Assembly (NCBI GenBank): GCA_026936325.1
Contig: JAPTHN010000001.1
Span: 131,479,138-131,543,137 of the forward strand
Reading direction: 5' to 3'
Length of the DNA stretch: 64,000 nucleotides
Source of the DNA: Platynereis dumerilii
Lineage: Eukaryota > Annelida > Polychaeta > Phyllodocida > Nereididae
Shown here: one piece after another, positions 1 through 11,196 of the stretch
Layout: every line of letters begins with the position of its first letter
Position numbering within the stretch: the stretch's first letter is position 1
Translations under genes and position numbers: made by a program
The notes under the pieces: generated by a model
Databases searched by the model: none
Seen by the model: only the letters and a program-made list of their open reading frames with translations
What the model was told of the DNA's origin: nothing

Positions 1-588
1 GGACGACATGTTTCTTGTGGTGAACGACTGAAACAAGCATAAGACTATGTAGTCTTTAAGGGTTGGTTCAGTCGGTGAAGGTGAGTCCAATATGGATCAA
101 AGAAGAACCTTAAGCTAAAATGGATTCTTTTATCAATAGTTCTCAATGAATGTCCATGAAAAAGCTATAAATGTGTCTTTTATAAATTACATGATGTATA
201 TATATTCATAGGACCAAGTGCATGCCAACTATCTTGTTGGATGTGTTTCTTTGTCGTACCTTCAAGACAAGAAATGTTGTGCCTTCCTAAGAGACATTTC
301 GATAAGAAAATTTAGTTTTAAAAAATCTGTTACGTATCATTTTACTTTATTCAAAGTGGTTGTGTTTGCAAATGAACCAATCAGATCAGAGTAAACTGCT
401 AAAAATCAACTCGTGCTTATCAAAAAGTGCTGTAACAGATTTAGGCCTATAAGAGTTGATTTTAGAGAAATATTTATCTGAATATATATATTTGTCACGT
501 TCCATTTCTGAGATAATTATGACATATAGCATTCCAAAAATAATTTCTCATAATTGTGATTGTATCAATTGTCCGACAGATGATTACA
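1..588. other. unassigned AT-rich sequence
   Basis: No open frame, repeat end or RNA gene could be recognised here. Confidence 0.5.
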
Positions 589-765
589 CATTGTAGACAC
601 AGAGACTGAACAAGTGAATGTGAAATTTTTTTTCTTGGACACATTTTATTGTATTGGGAAAAACTACATAAAAAAACTTATGACATCACTTTTCACAATA
701 GAACAGCATGTGGAGAAAAAATACAAATTTTCTCAGTGTCTACAAATATGAAATAATCTTAAAAG
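589..765. repeat. diverged inverted repeat, family also at 55 kb
   Basis: The left side starts TTGTAGACAC and the reverse complement of the right side starts TTTGTAGACAC. Both run through A/T-rich arms towards a centre holding TGACATCAC. The same end word and the same centre (AAAAGTGATGTCATAA) occur in the cleaner foldback at 55045-55245, so these look like two copies of one short foldback family. No coding sequence is present. Confidence 0.55.
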
Positions 766-1086
766 GCAAACGCCTTATCTTTTAAAAACTTGTAGGTTGG
801 ATTAACTGGAAGCTTATAATTGCATTCTTAATAAATAAATACATTAAAAAAAAATTAAATAAATATATGAGTGCTGCCTGCTGAGTATGATGAGCTGAAT
901 ATCAATACGATACGTATCGTTTACGATTTACGATACACAATATTATCGTGATATAGATTTACCAGCATTTATTGGGAATTCAACAATTTTTCACAACTTC
1001 TTCAACAGACCTTCGTTTTACGACATGATGTCGCAAATCAGCTGGTTTACGACATTCCACCGGTTTGCGGTAAATGAAAAAAAAAA
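766..1086. other. AT-rich spacer
   Basis: Low-complexity A/T sequence with a short CGATACGTATCG-like palindromic stretch near 905-945. No gene seen. Confidence 0.4.
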
Positions 1087-1973
1087 CATGCTCTGGCCAT
1101 TTGTCTACAACAAAGAAAAATTCCAACAGCATTACAAGATCAAGATTATTCTCTTTCATCACAAAACGAAACGATAACACCTGCACCTTCATCAGATCAT
1201 TCATACACAAAAACTGAAGAAAAGAGACAATATACTCAAGATCAACAATACGCAGACGATATTGGATGGATAACAACAGATAAAAAAGTTGTTAAAGAAA
1301 TTATCAAGACTATTCCAAGAAAACTAGAAGAAAGAAATCTCCAAGTGAACAAAGAAAAAACTGAAATTTACACAATCAGAAAAAATGGACCAGAAGAGTG
1401 GAAAAAATGCAAGTACCTTGGTACAGCACTAGACACAATCACAGACATCAAAAGAAGAAAAGGACTTGCATACAGTGCCTTCAATACGATCAGGCCGTTT
1501 TTAACAAACAAATCATCAATACGAAATAAAATCAGAAGACCAGAAGCCTTTGTCTCCACCATATTCCTATACAATTCGGAACTTTGGAATTAGAAAACAA
1601 GATCGATGTACAACAACGAATATTTTTGAGAACATGTCTAGGAATTACAAAGGTGGATAAAATTTCGAACGAAGAATTATACAAGCGAACAAATACAAGA
1701 CCTTGGAGCAACATCATTAAAGAGAGACGACTGAGATTCCTGGGACACATACTGAGACTAGACCCACAAACACCTGCCAGAAGAGCTCTAGAAGAACATT
1801 TAAAACCTGCAAAAAAAGATCCTGGAAGACCTAAAACGACCTGGTGGAAGACAATATCAACAGACCTAGGCATGCCCATTAATATGATGCAAAGTAACAT
1901 TGAACATTTAATTGACATTGCAGAAGACAGAAATAGCTGGAGTGCATTGGTGAGGAGCGCCGTGTCTTACTGA
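1087..1973 (+). mobile_element. non-LTR retrotransposon fragment, RT C-terminal half
   Basis: An open frame holds the catalytic box QYADDIGW (YADD codons at 1249-1260), followed by a thumb region with VNKEKTEIYTI, CKYLGTALD and SIFLYNSELWN. A one-base slip near 1590 moves the reading to a second frame that ends at 1973. That frame carries RRLRFLGHILRL and GRPKTTWWK, a C-terminal arrangement common to many animal LINE polymerases. The finger and palm motifs upstream of YADD are not visible, so the copy is 5' truncated or eroded. Sequence before about 1141 can be read only weakly in frame, and the left edge is uncertain. No 3' tail repeat was recognised. LINE origin is secure; the clade is not assigned. 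Confidence 0.88.
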
Positions 1974-2389
1974 GACGGACAAGCGTTACAGAAGAAGAGC
2001 TCTGGCCATGTCCAGAGGGTTACCACTATAGCATAATGATTGGTTTGATAGCAGTTCAATATGGTGAGTGCCAGTGAGCAGATTTATCTGGAATGGGGCT
2101 ATATAGATATAAAATCACTCTATATCATGATATATCGGTACGCATTTTGGCGTAAAAAAAAGGTTCATTTTGTTACCATGTATCACGGTACTCAGCACTA
2201 AAAAATATACATGTAGATCTATAGGCCTATATATGCAAAAGTTACTCTGGCAAATTGATATTGATATTTATGTTTTGTTGATATCATGGCATTCGTTTGT
2301 GACTCAAAATTTCAAAATACTGTTGATTATCCCAGAATATTCAATACCAAATTAGCAATTTCAATATTATGGAGATGTCATAGATCTTA
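1974..2389. other. spacer
   Basis: Possible 3' untranslated remnant of the preceding LINE, then AT-rich sequence. No gene recognised. Confidence 0.35.
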
Positions 2390-2512
2390 TACTTGCAAAT
2401 TTAGAAGGGCGGCTTGACTTCTTTAATCTGATAACAAGACCTTCAGGCGTCCCTTGATCTCTTCCAGACTCTGCGGTCTAGTGAGAATAGATTTAAAACC
2501 CACTGGTCACAG
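2390..2512. repeat. unit I copy of the block at 39.4 and 51.4 kb (decayed)
   Basis: The stretch ending CTCTTCCAGACTCTGCGGTC matches 39430-39560 and 51440-51540, which carry CTTCTCCAGACTCTACACAG and CTTTTCCAGACTCTACACAG. It is the first recognisable piece of the leftmost tandem unit and is interrupted 3' by the element at 2541. Confidence 0.55.
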
Positions 2513-2540
2513 ATTTATGAAATGAAACCGTACATGAAAG

Positions 2541-2957
2541 CCCGGGGGGGGGGGTACTCGGCAAAATTTTGATATGGATGTGCGGCACGCGTTCCAAAAG
2601 TCATACCCTACGGTCAGGTTTTCAGAGCCCGAATTACATACCCTATGGTCAGGTTATTATAGAGGCCCTAAAGCCTATTTCATGGACATAAAAGAGAAAA
2701 AGTCATCAGAAAAGGTGTGAAAACTAAATTGCAATTAAGAATGATACCTAACACTTGAAAGTTCAATGCAAATTAGACATTGCATGATTGCAATTTCAAA
2801 GGAAAAACACCTTTGTGTGATTTCCAATTGAAGTGTACCCTATGGTCAGGTTCTCCAGGCCTCGAAAAATGACCCTGTGATCAGGAAATCTTCTTTAAAA
2901 CCCTATCTTTTGAGCGGCACATAGGTAATATGACCTGAATGTGAGTACCCCCCCGGG
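2541..2957. mobile_element. short non-autonomous DNA transposon, G-run TIRs, 8-bp TSD
   Basis: The element begins CCCGGGGGGGGGGGTACTC and ends GAGTACCCCCCCGGG, so its ends are inverted copies that differ only in G-run length. An imperfect match continues inward to ATGTGCGGC / GCCGC. It is flanked on both sides by CATGAAAG (2533-2540 and 2958-2965), an 8-bp target duplication. Inside, the phrase TACCCTAYGGTCAGGTT occurs three times. There is no transposase. An 8-bp duplication is typical of hAT (also P and Merlin); the superfamily is inference. Confidence 0.82.
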
Positions 2958-2965
2958 CATGAAAG

Positions 2966-3190
2966 TAACTGTACTCTTTTGATTATGCATGCATGGTATA
3001 AAAGTGATTGAGCCGATTTTGCTTGGCTGATCTGTTTGGACATCTTGGTTCATGAGGCACTGGTTCAAATAACCTGGACTTGCTCCTCTGAATGTCCCAA
3101 GCTCAATTCTAGTTTCGGAGCGCAGTCCTATGGCAGACCTTCATAACATGCAATTTCATAACTTATGGCTAATAAATATTTTTTAATCAT
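2966..3190. other. spacer
   Basis: Unassigned sequence between two insertions. Confidence 0.35.
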
Positions 3191-3194
3191 TTTT

Positions 3195-3703
3195 ATACAG
3201 GAAAGTGCCCAGACATGAACGTCATTGTACAATTTGTGATATGAACACTTTTGGAGATGAATACCATTTTCTTGTGGAGTGTCAAAATACAGATGTAAAG
3301 ATTGCACGGAAAAAATATTTGCCCAAATATTTGTTTCGTTCCCCGTCAATGCATAAATTAACTGCTTGGATCAGAAACGCATCTGTTAGTGAGATGAGAT
3401 CTCTAGGTATGTTTCTAGCCAAAACACTTTGCCTATTTAAATGAAATGCAATGATACGAACTTTGAAAATTACTATTCACATGGTGGCACTGTATGATTT
3501 AAACAGAGAATATGCTCCCTCTGCCAGATTTTATTAGCATTAGGCTCATTGTGTGTTTTATTTTATTTTATTTTTCATGCTATATAGTTTATAAATGTAA
3601 ATATGTTTATTGTTACGCTTTATATGTATTTTATATTTAATTGTTTTGCTCCATACCGCATATAGCGGTCTGAGCTAATAAAAAACTTGAAACTTGAAAC
3701 TTG
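3195..3703 (+). mobile_element. LINE 3' end (L2/CR1-like), with ACTTGAA tail
   Basis: The frame at 3205-3444 reads HERHCTICDMNTFGDEYHF, then LVECQ and KKYLPKYLF. This Cys/His cluster (C-x2-C, H-x4-C) lies at the extreme C-terminus of many L2/CR1/Rex-type polymerases. It ends in a stop at 3442, followed by about 240 bases of T-rich 3' untranslated sequence. That sequence contains CCGCATATAGCGGTCTGAGC and closes in tandem AACTTGA units at 3683-3703, the usual 3' terminus of such elements. Everything 5' of the last 80 codons is missing, which fits 5' truncation on insertion. The 5' junction is placed only roughly. Confidence 0.85.
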
Positions 3704-3965
3704 AGTTACAGCATGTCTTGAGCGTCTCATTGAGGAATAGGTGCAATGTTGATTGGAATGATATCTTTTTTTCACTGACTGTCCATACATTTCCTCGGTA
3801 ATGGCAGTGTTTGCATCTAGTCTATATTTCATGTGACAAAATGACAATACCCAACAGAGCATACATCATCTGAAGGAGCAACAGCCTTCTCTTGCGCAGT
3901 GAAAATGCAATGTGTATGTCTGAAAAATAATGGAATATAATATTAAATGTCAAGCACCTTGCAGA
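3704..3965. repeat. R block (copies near 6.2, 21.1, 41.5 and 47.6 kb)
   Basis: Shares long runs with 21060-21290, 41390-41610 and 47490-47720, and with 6100-6340 in reverse. Landmarks are TTGATTGGAATGA, CATGTGACAAAATGACAATA and CAACAGCCTTCTC. Frames are not conserved between copies, so it is treated as a non-coding repeat. The LINE above ends directly at its left side. Confidence 0.8.
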
Positions 3966-4279
3966 ATGTGGATTTGCAATTCCACTGAGTCGGTGGCACT
4001 GACTGGAGATTTTGTTGTTTTTCTATCATTTCACAAGTGTGACTCCGTTTGAGTCTGCCAACATCATTGGTCCCAGTTTCTAACCAGCATTACGCATTCT
4101 ATTCAGAGTTACCATATTTAATGCTGTTCTCATACCTGCAAAAGGAGAGCACTGCATGGTGTTTTCCTGCAGCTGGGCGAAACACTAGATTGTAAGAGTT
4201 ATCCCGAATTTTTGGGGCTTGTAGAAAATACGATCTTATATTACAGAGCTTCAAAGCTCCAGCCACTAAAGGTCCCCAA
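3966..4279. other. spacer
   Basis: No feature recognised. Partly similar sequence may continue the R block. Confidence 0.3.
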
Positions 4280-4845
4280 AAGCCCATTTACCTATGTCAA
4301 GCTCACATTAGCCTCGGAACTGTAAACAGCCCGCATGTTGCATGATTCAATGATACAAGACATCTGAGCGGCTCAGCCTGTTGTCCTTTTCAATTACCAG
4401 GAACAGCTTTCTGATCCATCCCTTTAAATATTTACTTGGCGGTGGGGATAGTTATTCTAATATTGCAACAACAGTAGAATCATAAACCTTGTAGTCGCTG
4501 CGTAAAAATGGCTGTCTATACAGAGTGTCATAACTGTCGCGGAAAAGATTTACGAGACTCATAGTTAGATAAGGAGAAAAATATGAGACACATGCAATGT
4601 CAGCCCTCTACCAAGTGCACTTAGAGGAAACCTTTGTGTTTATAAGGTATTGCTGGTGAGCAGGAAGAAAGTGATGCCAGTTGGGCAATGGAGTTGGCCC
4701 TAGTCTTATCCACAGCCCTTGAGCCCCTACCCTGCTTGCCCACCCTGGATTGTTAATGTCTCCTCTCAATGGGGCTTTTGCCTCTCCACAACCTTGGCAT
4801 ACCGAGAAATGAGGGAATCATGCTGAACTACTGCACATTAAAAGT
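4280..4845. repeat. A block, unit I (paralogous to 40130-40700)
   Basis: Near-colinear with 40130-40700, with landmarks AGCTCACATTAGCCTC, TGAGCGGCTCAGCCTGTTGT, TTTAAATATTTACTTGG, GCTGTCTATACAGAGTGTCA and CTCAATGGGGCTTTT. More distant relatives are at 20800-20960, 25890-26620 and 49160-49860. A short frame starting ATGGAGTTGGC is shared in position but breaks at different places, so no gene is claimed. Confidence 0.85.
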
Positions 4846-4889
4846 ATAAAGTAAAGTAAAATCTGAATCAATGTCGGTGATGACAATAA

Positions 4890-5400
4890 AAACAGATAAC
4901 ACAATTAAGCTGTTCAGCTTCTAACCGACACTGGCAATATATTATCACCTGGTTGGCTGTGAATATCACTGTTTACAGTCAAAATATCAGGGCCTATGAT
5001 ATTGTAAAAAATACCACCCTTCAAGGGCGATATTTTTAACAATGGTTATGACATCACCAGCATTTCAGCTGCCTGATGATGTCACAAACCAAACAAGGGC
5101 CAGAATAATGGGATTGTGACGTCATGTCCATTGTTGCTCCATGGTGACGTCACATTTTTGTAATGGCAGAAAATAGTCCCTCTTTATAACTGAAAATTTT
5201 GAGGTAAAACCAGGTGATAAAAACAAAACAACCATGCGTCAGGGCACTTCGTACAATATCACTCGCTGTTGTGTGAATTAATATCACTCGAGCCCTGCGG
5301 GCTCGAGTGATATTAATTCACACAACAGCTCGTGATATTGTTACTCAGTGACCCTGACTTGGGTTGTTTTGTTATAACATCTCTCAAATATGGTTTTAAA
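4890..5400. repeat. foldback-bearing insertion with CRE-like octamers
   Basis: This segment is missing from the matching place in unit II (about 40.70-40.95 kb). It holds a small palindrome at 5006-5041 and inverted words TTATCACCTGGTT (about 4942) and AACCAGGTGATAA (about 5208). It also holds four TGAYGTCA-type octamers between 5048 and 5151. A long hairpin follows: arms 5214-5295 and 5299-5380 around a TGC loop, with the innermost 42 bases differing at two or three positions and CTCGAGCCC/GGGCTCGAG at the apex. No reading frame of note. Confidence 0.75.
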
Positions 5401-5449
5401 AATCTATCTAATCACCATTGATTTGAAAATTTTGATAAATAGCAATGTT

Positions 5450-5625
5450 GAGAGAAGTGTTGTATTTCCGAGTATGCCCAGAAGGACAAAGAAAAGAAAA
5501 GCTCCAACTTGATCTCTCGGACGCAGTGGCTACACAAATCACGTCTACACGAACTTACAAGAAGACATCTTGTGCACCAATACATTATTATGTATACATG
5601 CATTGAGTGTGCTTGTAAAAGAAGG
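5450..5625. repeat. block shared with 40990-41225
   Basis: ATGCCCAGAAGGACAAAGAA and AAAGCTCCAACTTGATC recur at 41027-41075 in the same order as the other unit I/unit II blocks. Confidence 0.8.
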
Positions 5626-5894
5626 ATTTGTTTTTTTGTTTTTTTTGGCAGTACATATTCTTATTAGGCACTTCATACCAAGTGGGTATTTTGACTCATT
5701 TTGAAGTCATGAACGTCCTTGAAAATTGTCTGTCTAAGAACTCAAAATGGTTTCAAAACTCTTGTGGACAAATGGTATTCGTCATTTAGACACCATCAAT
5801 CATTCCGTGTCTTCCTATCCATCTTGTTAGAAAGCTGATCGACCATCTTTCCAGGTTGATGCTTATCCTCCTAAATAAGCAAAATATGGATAGA
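5626..5894. other. spacer
   Basis: No feature recognised. Confidence 0.35.
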
Positions 5895-6386
5895 AATGTC
5901 CCCCTTTGTCTTCAGATGTTTGTTCATTCTGCATATCTGAAAGGGGAAAATAGGGAGAAAAGAGACAGATAGCATTGATTTAGGTTGAATTATTTTAATG
6001 GGTCACTTTTTTACTGAAGTATACAGCTGTTGGATTATCTTTGATTTTAAAGGCTTATTCTTCAAGAGTTTGAAGTTTTGAATTATCTTCCATTATTTTT
6101 GAGACATACAGATTTCATTATCACTGAGCAATGAGCAAGAGAAGGCTGTTGCTCCTTCAGATGATGTATGCTCTCTTGGGTATTGTCATTCTGTCACATG
6201 AAATATGCAAACACCACCATGACCCAGGAAATGTATGGACAGCCAGTCTTAACAAGATATCATTCCAATTAACTCTACAGTGCCCTGCATTACAGCCACC
6301 CTTAATTCTACACTCATTCATGAGATAGTAACTTGTGGGTGTTATTTCAAGTTAATGCAGAAGAAAGGTGGCCATGTGATTGAAGT
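5895..6386 (-). repeat. block inverted relative to 41277-41806
   Basis: The reverse complement of 41277-41806 aligns along this whole interval, for example TCAGATGTTTRTTCATTCTG, ATTATTTTAATGGGTCACTT, CAGCTGTTGGATTATCTTTG and GGTATTGTCATT. The neighbouring blocks on both sides are in the same orientation in the two units, so one unit has undergone a local inversion. The short frame at 6131-6328 is not conserved in the relatives. Confidence 0.85.
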
Positions 6387-6429
6387 TAGTCATCTAGCAG
6401 AAGCTGTTTTGATATAGGCCTATTTTATA

Positions 6430-7238
6430 CACTACCCTCCACAAGGTTGAATACACCTGGAAAAGTGGTGTTTCTTTTAAAATATTTCATTTTGAATGGA
6501 ATTTTTGTTTTATATTTACAACAAACAATGTCAGAAGTCACATTGAAGTCTTAGGTTGTCTTTATTTGTCATTTTATGTCATTTTGGTTGAAATTTATGG
6601 CCTTTCTGGATATCCCAAATTATGGTATTTTATAAAAAATTGTCACATCCGAGTTATCTTCTAGGTTTATGAAATTTAATTATATTTAAGTATTTCTAGA
6701 GTTTTAACATGATCATAACAGTAGTTTTAAACCCCAAAAAGACAGTTTAAAAATTGGACATTGACCACTCAAAAATACAAAATTTAGATAATTTCGAGTC
6801 ACCATGAAGTATAATCATAGAATGTATCTTATTAAGTGAAAATTATTTTATTTGAGCTGTTACGGCATTGTTTTGGTCCAAAACTAGCCAAAATCAGTAT
6901 TTTTGTCCGATTTTCTATGGTCATTTTCTGGTCTAAAACCACTGGTAAAATCACCGCAAACCAGTGGAAATGTGTGAAAAATTATAAAATTCCTTAAATA
7001 TGGAAGGTATATGTGCTTTTATAGCTTTTCAGGGAAATGATAAAATGGCATATTGAAAAAATTACATGAATTTATACCAAAATGATCTAAAACCATGAAA
7101 TATGTATACCTTATGGCCTGAATGTGAATTTCCATATTGTCTGGTGTAAGTATAAAACAAAAATTGTGTTGAAGATGAGGTATTTTTGAAAGAAATGTAA
7201 CCTTTTCAAGTGTATTCAAACTTTCGGAGGGTATAGTG
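6430..7238. mobile_element. Tc1/mariner-type non-autonomous element, TA duplication
   Basis: The left end CACTACCCTCCACAAGGTTG and the reverse complement of the right end, CACTATACCCTCCGAAAGTT, match. The match continues inward as GAATACACCTGGAAAAG against GAATACACTTGAAAAGG. Both ends abut a TA dinucleotide (6428-6429, 7239-7240), the Tc1/mariner target. No transposase frame remains in the 809 bp. It sits next to the breakpoint of the inverted block. Confidence 0.8.
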
Positions 7239-7249
7239 TATGTATAATG

Positions 7250-8170
7250 ATATAGGCCATGAAATATGAACAGTAAACGTTTTACTGAAAACACCATATC
7301 TAAATACTCCATCAACAATTGCAATAGGCTTACTTTTATTTGAGTGCTGTAGCCCTGGTTTCAATGTTATAGCTTTTATTTGCAGGTGATATAGTTATTA
7401 AGCATACTAGACACATTCATCATCTGTCACTTTTTATTATTAATATTTACCTGAAGATAAATTGGTAACCATACTACAAGTGCTTCCATACATGTCCGCT
7501 TGATTATTAAGCCCGTTGTACGACAGGCCTAATGTTTGTAATCACAGATGTCCTTCTACTTGTCTAGCAGTCCATTTCAATTTCAGTTATGATCCGCACA
7601 TTAAGACAAGGAAGGAATGCTCGTGTGAAATTGAAAGTCAGGAGAGTTACACACCTAGACTTGTGTAATATGCACACCAAGTTACAGACTGCTGCAAAAA
7701 TGGTCTTGGACGCACATAAAAGCAATTTGTAATTGCCAATATCTCGGTCGCTATTCAAACCACAGCAATGCAATTGATATCATGGCAACTTTTCAATGAT
7801 GCATGTATAGCTGCATTATGCTGTAGGATGCATGGTGTAAAATTGCAGTAGGCATCGAAAATTTCATATCACTCTTCAGGTTTACCAAAGCGTTTGATGT
7901 CAAAACTCACAAGAAAAGGGTGACTGGAATAAACACACTGAAGAGTGCTACCAGCTTGTTACAAATTTGACCTCCCAGCCATGGAAATACACAGCCATCT
8001 GAAGCCTTGATGGACCTCATAAACAGTCACTTGAAACTATGATCATTAAACTTTAGCATAACAAAACTGAGCTTGACACTGCAATTAGCGAATTGAGTGG
8101 AATAAATCACAATTTGAAAGGCAACATGAAACACGATAGCCATTGTTATTGCATTGTGACAATAGATGGC
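7250..8170. repeat. B block, unit I (paralogous to 42930-43890)
   Basis: Long colinear matches to unit II include TTTTATTTGAGTGCTGTA, CATATCACTCT, TTTACCAAAGCGTTTGATGT, AAGAAAAGGGTGACTGGAAT and GGACCTCATAAACAGTCACT. Differences include many short indels spread evenly, as expected for unconstrained paralogous sequence. Confidence 0.9.
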
Positions 8171-8269
8171 CAGAGATATTACTCTGTGTATAAATATAGT
8201 CCTACTTTAATATTTTCTGGTAGATTAGAAAAATGTTTAATTGAAAATGTTGCAACATTCATTAGGAGA

Positions 8270-8715
8270 AATGGTAGGGGGACACAGTGAATCGCTGGAC
8301 ACAGTGAAACAGTGGCTATTTCTGGATGCAGAAACCATAAATTGATAGAATGTGCCATCTACAGGGTGGCTGTTTAGTCCAGCATACTTATTCAAGCATG
8401 ACATCCAAAATTGCCAAAGTGGCACTGGAGTTCTGGGGTAAAATATGATTTTGAGCACTAGATCCTGATATTCTGGATTGTGAAATTTTGTAATACAGTA
8501 CAGGTTATCCAGGATTAACTGGTTTACTTGTAATATATGTGAAATGAACATGTAATGAAAGTAAAGCATTGGTATTTCAGAAGCACATGGTTTAGTTGCA
8601 ATTATCAAGGTATAAAGACTTTAGATAAATAAATCACACTTACCAGTGAAGTTGCCACAGTGAATCGGGGCTGCAATGGGGCACAGTGAATCGCTGCATT
8701 CAGTGATTCACTACA
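8270..8715. repeat. region bounded by CACAGTGAATCG repeats
   Basis: CACAGTGAATCGCTG-like words occur at 8283-8310 and again at 8657-8712, bracketing about 350 bp of otherwise plain sequence. The second group ends in a small palindrome (GTGAATCGCTGCATTCAGTGATTCAC-type, 8687-8712). It may be an old insertion; no target duplication was found. Confidence 0.35.
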
Positions 8716-10125
8716 ATCCAGGTAAGAAAAATGAACAAAACAGTTCCAAAGATGTGAAGGTATATGTGGTTATTTTATTTTGGCTTGGCATGTCTAACAT
8801 GTCGCCTTCAAGAGGGGCTCTCCAACAGCAAAGGCATTGAAAGATCTCAGGAACATCACCTGATCCTAATCCCACCAGCATTTTAAACACAGCATGAGTT
8901 AGACTTGTCATGCTCAACCCAAACCCTGTAACAAGGATTGAATATCCATTTGCCTGCACCTGGGCTGAACACAGGACACCTGACTCCAAGGGACCTTGCC
9001 TGAAACTACCCCTGGTGTGACCTCTACCAATATCTATTGGAAAAGTTTTGATCCCAGGGATGAGATATAACCAATATCCATTAAAAGAAATCATTGATGA
9101 AACTTTTGAACTTGTATTGCATTAAGTTGAAGTGGGTTTTCTCAACCTGGTAAGGAAGAAAATGTGTGCAGAAGGCATTCATACCCCGAGACAAGTCTTG
9201 TTTCGGGAACCATATATGTCCAAACTTGAATTATGAAAATTTTGTTCTCAACACAAAATATTTATATTCTAAATTCTTCAATATCAGTCAGAATAATAGA
9301 AGGTTAAAGTGGAATTATCAGATCTTATTTGGCGTCTCACTCTGCTTAGTGAAAAAAAGGTTAACCAGTTTGTATGTCTGCATATTGACACTATTGATGT
9401 GTATTTGTAGTTTGATTGATTCCTTTTTGTTCGAGCCTGCAGACCCTGAGTGCACCTGCTACTCTACAAAAAATACAATTCTGGCTTGTCACAAAAAAAA
9501 AAGAATTAACCAAAAGTGCTTTACTTTAAACTTTAGATTTCAAATGTCATCCAAAGAACTCAATCAGTAAAATGCCACAAAAGAAGTCCTCTGTTGTCAT
9601 AAACAATTTAAACATCAGTGATGGAATCTTTGAGACTTATTTTGGTTGAACAGTTTATCTTAATTATGTATATGAATTATGTCTTATACCTCCCTGTCAT
9701 GCTGTTGGCAGTGTTCAGCTAGAGCTCTGTCCAGTGCCCAGTTTACAAGACACTGTGTACCGTTTGCTCTATGCAAAGCGACCTAGTTTATCATGAAATC
9801 TTAAATTTTATACAAGAAACCAATTCATTTACAACATAACATAGCCAGTATGCTGTATTTATGTATTAGACTTCCTGATGTGAAATTACAAGCATCAAAT
9901 ACTCTACAATCAAAATATTTGGGGATTCTTGTAAAAAATGCACTAAAATTGACTAAAACTGCCAAATCTCCGAGAAAACTTAACTGATTGATTCCAAAAT
10001 TTGTATGTGCATTACTTGTACTATAAGACAGCATACTGGCTCTAATGCAAAGTTTGTTGTTTGCTCTATATATATGAGAACTAGCAAAATGTAAACAAAA
10101 AAAAATCTTTAATTAGGTCACTTGG
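8716..10125. other. spacer without recognised gene
   Basis: An open frame of 134 codons lies at 9166-9570 but has no recognisable motif and ends in low-complexity lysine/asparagine sequence. I regard it as chance. Nothing else was recognised. Confidence 0.4.
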
Positions 10126-10225
10126 CCTGGTTAGTACACAGTGAAGAAGTTCAGTTTCACGCTGCTTTGTTATCCAGCGTCACTTTCCACCTTCTACGTT
10201 GTTCTATTCACAGTGGGCAAAGGTG
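10126..10225. repeat. short block shared with 44340-44425
   Basis: GCTGCTTTGTTATCCAGC and CTTTCCACCTTCTACGTTG correspond to 44371-44412. This is the left flank of the insertion complex of unit I. Confidence 0.7.
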
Positions 10226-10639
10226 GCAGCACTGTCCATGCAAAATGTGGCTGTCTGCTTGTGTGAGGGTTCCACAAAAAAGTCACTTTTGACATTTTAA
10301 CAAAGTGTCATCCAGTGTTTCCATAGCAAATAAATAGAATTAGACCAACTTGACTTATCTAACACAGTTTACAGATTAAAATGTCATTATTAAGAGAGTA
10401 ATAATCCTATTTAGCCTTCTGTTTACTGCAGCTGGCTGTTCCAACACATGATCTGCCTCCCCCTGGCCAAATTTCAAACCTTTCAAATGCCACAAAACAA
10501 TTCACTATCAGTTCTCTAAACTACTTCTGTTGACTTCTTTGCGGCAGAAATTTCGGCACAAAGCATGAGGAATAATTCTATAAAATTATTGTGATCACTT
10601 CCTGTGATAGTATGTTTGCAAGATTAGCAGAACATTGGG

Positions 10640-11012
10640 GCCCAGTCTGCATGGGTTGCAAATGATTGTAGGTGTGATACCTATTCTATTTACTGATCCC
10701 CATGTTTATCCTAACATTGAGGAAAATAGCACAACAACACTTGGAACAAAACTTTAAGCTGAAATAAACATAACTTAAATACACAAAACATTTGTTGTTA
10801 ATGATGATGGGTTAATGCACTTATAATCCTAAATGATTTGCTAATCAATGTCAACTTGGTTCATAGTTGTTTTGCGTTACGTAATTGGTTGTTTCAGTTT
10901 ACTTCACAGAACAAGTAAAGCACTTCAAGTGACCTCCCAGGAGTTCATGTCAAAGCCTATGAATATTTATATATCCCCAGCTTTGTAGGCATGCTATTGT
11001 CTCATGGACTAA
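10640..11012. repeat. C block (relative at 19140-19530)
   Basis: Shared words with 19140-19530 include TGTCAACTTGGTTCATAGTT, GACCTCCCAGGAGTTCATGT and GAATATTTATATA. It is absent from the corresponding place in unit II, where a deletion or recombination is likely. Confidence 0.75.
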
Positions 11013-11196
11013 GGAGCTTCAGCTTTATTCTGGATTAGCCCTCTTGAGGGTTTAAACATTTTATAGGTATTTCCATTGATGTTGATCAAGAAACTGAAAC
11101 TGAAAAATAAGTCAAATATGTTTCCAGTCTGTATATCTCAGCATAAATACTGTAAAAGTGTGAAGGGAGATCATTATCAAGAAGACTCTCAGTTAT

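Noticed and set aside
9166-9570. 134-codon frame
   Set aside because: No recognisable motif, one hydrophobic stretch by chance, and low-complexity ends; no paralogous support.
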